DNA of 31,290 nt from Priapulus caudatus (Eukaryota; Priapulida; Priapulimorpha; Priapulimorphida; Priapulidae): positions 1 through 31,290 of the forward strand of contig NW_014577655.1 of the NCBI RefSeq assembly GCF_000485595.1, in the 5' to 3' direction. Both the position numbers and the translations under genes were made by a program. The notes below the pieces were generated by a model. That model saw nothing but the letters and a program-made list of their open reading frames with translations. It did not search any database and had not been told where the DNA came from. This document shows, one piece after another, positions 30,776-31,290 of this stretch (position 1 is its first letter; the number at the start of each line of letters is the position of its first letter).

Positions 30776-31194
30776 ATTTCATCAATGATCATGCAAGCAG
30801 AAGTGGGATATCGATTTTATCGTGGCTGTGATAAATCCAGTAGTTTTATGAGGTTATATGAGACGTATACGTGTTTTTTTATGTGAAATTCTATCTGGAA
30901 ACCTAGTCGCACATATAGCTCTTGCACACTACATAATAATGTAACTAAACGTAACTGCATGTGATGTAAACGATAACATGTAGATCTGTGACTAGAAAAC
31001 CACAACTAAGCAGCTATAAATAGCTCGCAGTATATTCATGGCTGGCATATGCCATATCTGGTTATATATAGCAGCCGCTGTATTATGTGCTCTGGGGTGC
31101 GCGCATGAGCCAGATATAAGCAACAGCACTGAGCACAGAACTGACCACCAACTGCATAGTCCGCAGGCACTTGGATCGTTTTAATTCTGAAACT

Positions 31195-31290
31195 GATAGC
31201 AAAGTAACACGAAATGCATTTATTATCAAAGTCTAAAGGTTTATCTACTCGCGTTCACTTGTTATTAGTAAGAATTCCCCGCAAATGCCG
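31195..31290. repeat. Dispersed repeat copy cut by the window end
   Basis: It aligns with the arms of the foldback at 22656-22922, including cacttgga-cgttt just before it (31168-31182) and caaagtctaaaggttta inside. It continues beyond the window. Confidence 0.7.

Overview
This is nuclear DNA from a metazoan. It has an interrupted gene with GT-AG introns, many non-autonomous DNA transposons, abundant (CACG)n microsatellites and TTAGGG-type telomeric motifs. An animal-type MAP-kinase phosphatase and a leucine-rich-repeat gene of ciliated animals fit an early-branching or marine invertebrate. A sponge or cnidarian is my guess, but the sequence alone does not settle it. Nothing looks bacterial or viral.

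Layout. An intact single-exon gene at 816-1409 (+) encodes an LRRC51 orthologue, and a match to the RFX X-box lies 58 bp before its ATG. A gene-poor stretch with microsatellites and repeat debris follows to 7855. From 7856 to at least 16677 (-) lies a split gene for a MAP-kinase phosphatase of the DUSP8/DUSP16 type. I reconstruct six exons with matching splice sites and phases, plus a weaker candidate first exon at 17042-17107. The two genes are convergent. From about 17.1 kb to the end I recognise no host gene; this part is repeats.

Mobile DNA is the most unusual content. (1) A family of foldback elements with 9-bp target-site duplications carries internal TTAGGG arrays: copies at 12398-12638, 12948-13211, 14652-14940 and a compound copy at 28740-29192. 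A related hairpin at 13632-13945 has an assembly gap at its tip. (2) A family of very short palindromes (21-116 bp) has CAGGA..TCCTG ends, and four of five copies are flanked by matching 7-bp direct repeats. (3) A 694-bp near-perfect hairpin at 27542-28235 has a 9-bp duplication. (4) A nested pair of inverted-repeat elements lies at 29290-29987. (5) Several hAT-like or unassigned MITEs are present, one of them very like vertebrate Charlie-type MITEs. At least six elements sit in the phosphatase introns, one of them only about 24 bp from a splice acceptor.

The two genes are probably unrelated in function. LRRC51 is a cilium-associated leucine-rich-repeat protein. The phosphatase should inactivate stress MAP kinases (JNK/p38).
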